Below, in pieces: positions 63,372 to 64,000 of a stretch of DNA of 64,000 nt (the stretch's first letter is position 1; each line of letters opens with the position of its first letter). Source of the stretch: Candidatus Zhuqueibacterota bacterium (GTDB taxonomy: Bacteria > Zhuqueibacterota > Zhuqueibacteria > Thermofontimicrobiales > Thiofontviventaceae); assembly GCA_016926625.1 (NCBI GenBank), contig JAFGOE010000083.1:1-64000 (forward strand). Reading direction: 5' to 3'. The notes beneath the pieces are model-generated. The model was not told the origin of the DNA. It made no database searches and saw only the letters and a program-made list of their open reading frames with translations. The translations under genes were made by a program, and so were the position numbers.

Positions 63372-64000
63372 TTAATCCTCTCTGTACAATTGTTCGATGA
63401 CATCTTTAAATTTTTCTTCGATCACGTTCTTTTTGATCTTGAGACTTGGAGTCAGTTCTCCTTTTTCGATCGACAAGGGCTCGGCCAGCAAGGCAAATTT
63501 TTTAACCTTTTCGAACCTGGCGAAATCGGTTTGCAGATTTTCGATCTCCTGTTGAATCAAGGAAACGACGCCTGGATTCTTTATCAGGGCTGCATTGTCA
63601 TCGGTGTTAATTCCATGGCTGCCGGCCCATTTCTTAAGGTTCTCCATACTGGGGATGATCAAGGCGCTGATAAATTTTCTATTATTACCGATGAGGCATA
63701 CATCGTCGATGTACTTGCTCTGTTTGAGCCTGTTTTCGATGGGAGCCGATGCCACATTTTTCCCTCCTGAGGTGACGATGATGTTCTTCTTGCGATCGGT
63801 GAGGAAGAGGAAATTTTCATCATCGAGGTATCCGATGTCACCGGTATGCAACCATCCCTCCTCGTCGATGACCTCGTGGGTCAATTCAGGGCGATTGTAG
63901 TAACCTTTCATCAGCGTATCACCCTTAACCAACACTTCACCATCCTCTGCCACTTTCAATTGCAGGCAGTCGAGCGGTTTTCCGCATGATCCGTATTTCG
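63372..64000 (-). CDS. long-chain acyl-CoA synthetase, 5' end missing
   Basis: The C-terminal part of an AMP-forming acyl-CoA synthetase (FAA1 type) that continues past the window edge; the frame is open to 64000 (GKPLDCLQLKVAEDGE). Visible motifs: EVLVKGDTLMKGYYNRPEL, WLHTGDIGYLDDENF, LTDRKKNIIVTSGGKNVA, and near the end GELTPSLKIKKNVIEEKF. The start codon lies outside the window. It activates long-chain fatty acids. Confidence 0.9.
   Translation of the reverse strand, partial: KYGSCGKPLDCLQLKVAEDGEVLVKGDTLMKGYYNRPELTHEVIDEEGWLHTGDIGYLDDENFLFLTDRKKNIIVTSGGKNVASAPIENRLKQSKYIDDVCLIGNNRKFISALIIPSMENLKKWAGSHGINTDDNAALIKNPGVVSLIQQEIENLQTDFARFEKVKKFALLAEPLSIEKGELTPSLKIKKNVIEEKFKDVIEQLYRED

Overview
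This 64-kb window is ordinary bacterial chromosome, densely packed with housekeeping genes. I see no insertion sequences, phage genes, CRISPR arrays, rRNA or tRNA. The lineage looks like the FCB group (Bacteroidetes relatives such as KSB1, Marinimicrobia or Calditrichota-type bacteria). The evidence is a secreted protein ending in a type IX secretion sorting domain (FQLFQNYPNPFNP type), a PorX-type response regulator with a PglZ domain, a TonB-dependent receptor with a carboxypeptidase-regulatory-like domain, and an envelope with lipoproteins. I cannot name a species from sequence alone.

Layout. 0.2-5.1 kb (+): envelope genes (T9SS cargo, lipoprotein, TonB receptor). 5.3-13.6 kb (+): a compact run with thioesterase, porX, tsaE, tsaB, rimI, accD, surE, pgsA, a SpoIIE-type phosphatase and plsX, linking tRNA t6A synthesis and lipid synthesis to envelope signalling. 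13.6-17.0 kb (+): exported C69 peptidase and an antiporter with CBS domains, closed by a terminator. 17.3-20.7 kb: glnA (-) and a NifA-like sigma-54 activator (+) diverge from a 440-bp region that holds a near-perfect sigma-54 promoter for glnA. 21-25.9 kb (+): lipoprotein, asparaginase, YkvA-like protein, large membrane SpoIIE phosphatase. 26-34.7 kb (-): Cys/Met PLP enzyme, RNase HIII, UvrD-type helicase-nuclease, and an iron operon (DtxR-type regulator, feoA, feoB, Cys-rich protein). 34.8 kb (+): Rad50-like ATPase. 37.3-44.7 kb (-): PhzF protein, peroxiredoxin, acyl-CoA ligase, a PHP protein with an NDK-like tail paired with a radical SAM gene, and an amino acid permease. 45-49 kb (+): TPR/SLH lipoprotein and an FG-GAP protein. 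49.3-54.8 kb (+): SOS mutagenesis cassette lexA, VOC protein, imuB-like, dnaE2. 55.2 kb (+): tex. 57.6-64 kb (-): trpB2, a ParB/Srx-type (SerK-like) protein, a trp leader attenuator, NtrC-type regulator, inositol monophosphatase, Asp/Glu racemase-like protein and a truncated acyl-CoA synthetase.

The most striking finding is at 59.9-60.1 kb (-). A consensus promoter (TTGACA, 17 bp, TATATT) is followed by a 33-codon leader peptide with five consecutive Trp codons. After that come mutually exclusive antiterminator and terminator hairpins, then a two-gene operon encoding a ParB/sulfiredoxin-fold protein resembling free-serine kinase SerK, and TrpB2. Because TrpB2 enzymes have been reported to use O-phosphoserine, this reads as a tryptophan-attenuated unit that makes phosphoserine and condenses it with indole. 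The functional part is inference; the leader and hairpins are visible directly.

Other points of note: the Y-family polymerase homologue has lost its catalytic Asp-Glu pair but keeps a clamp-binding motif, as in ImuB, and has no ImuA partner in the window; and the PHP protein carries what looks like a degenerate nucleoside diphosphate kinase domain.
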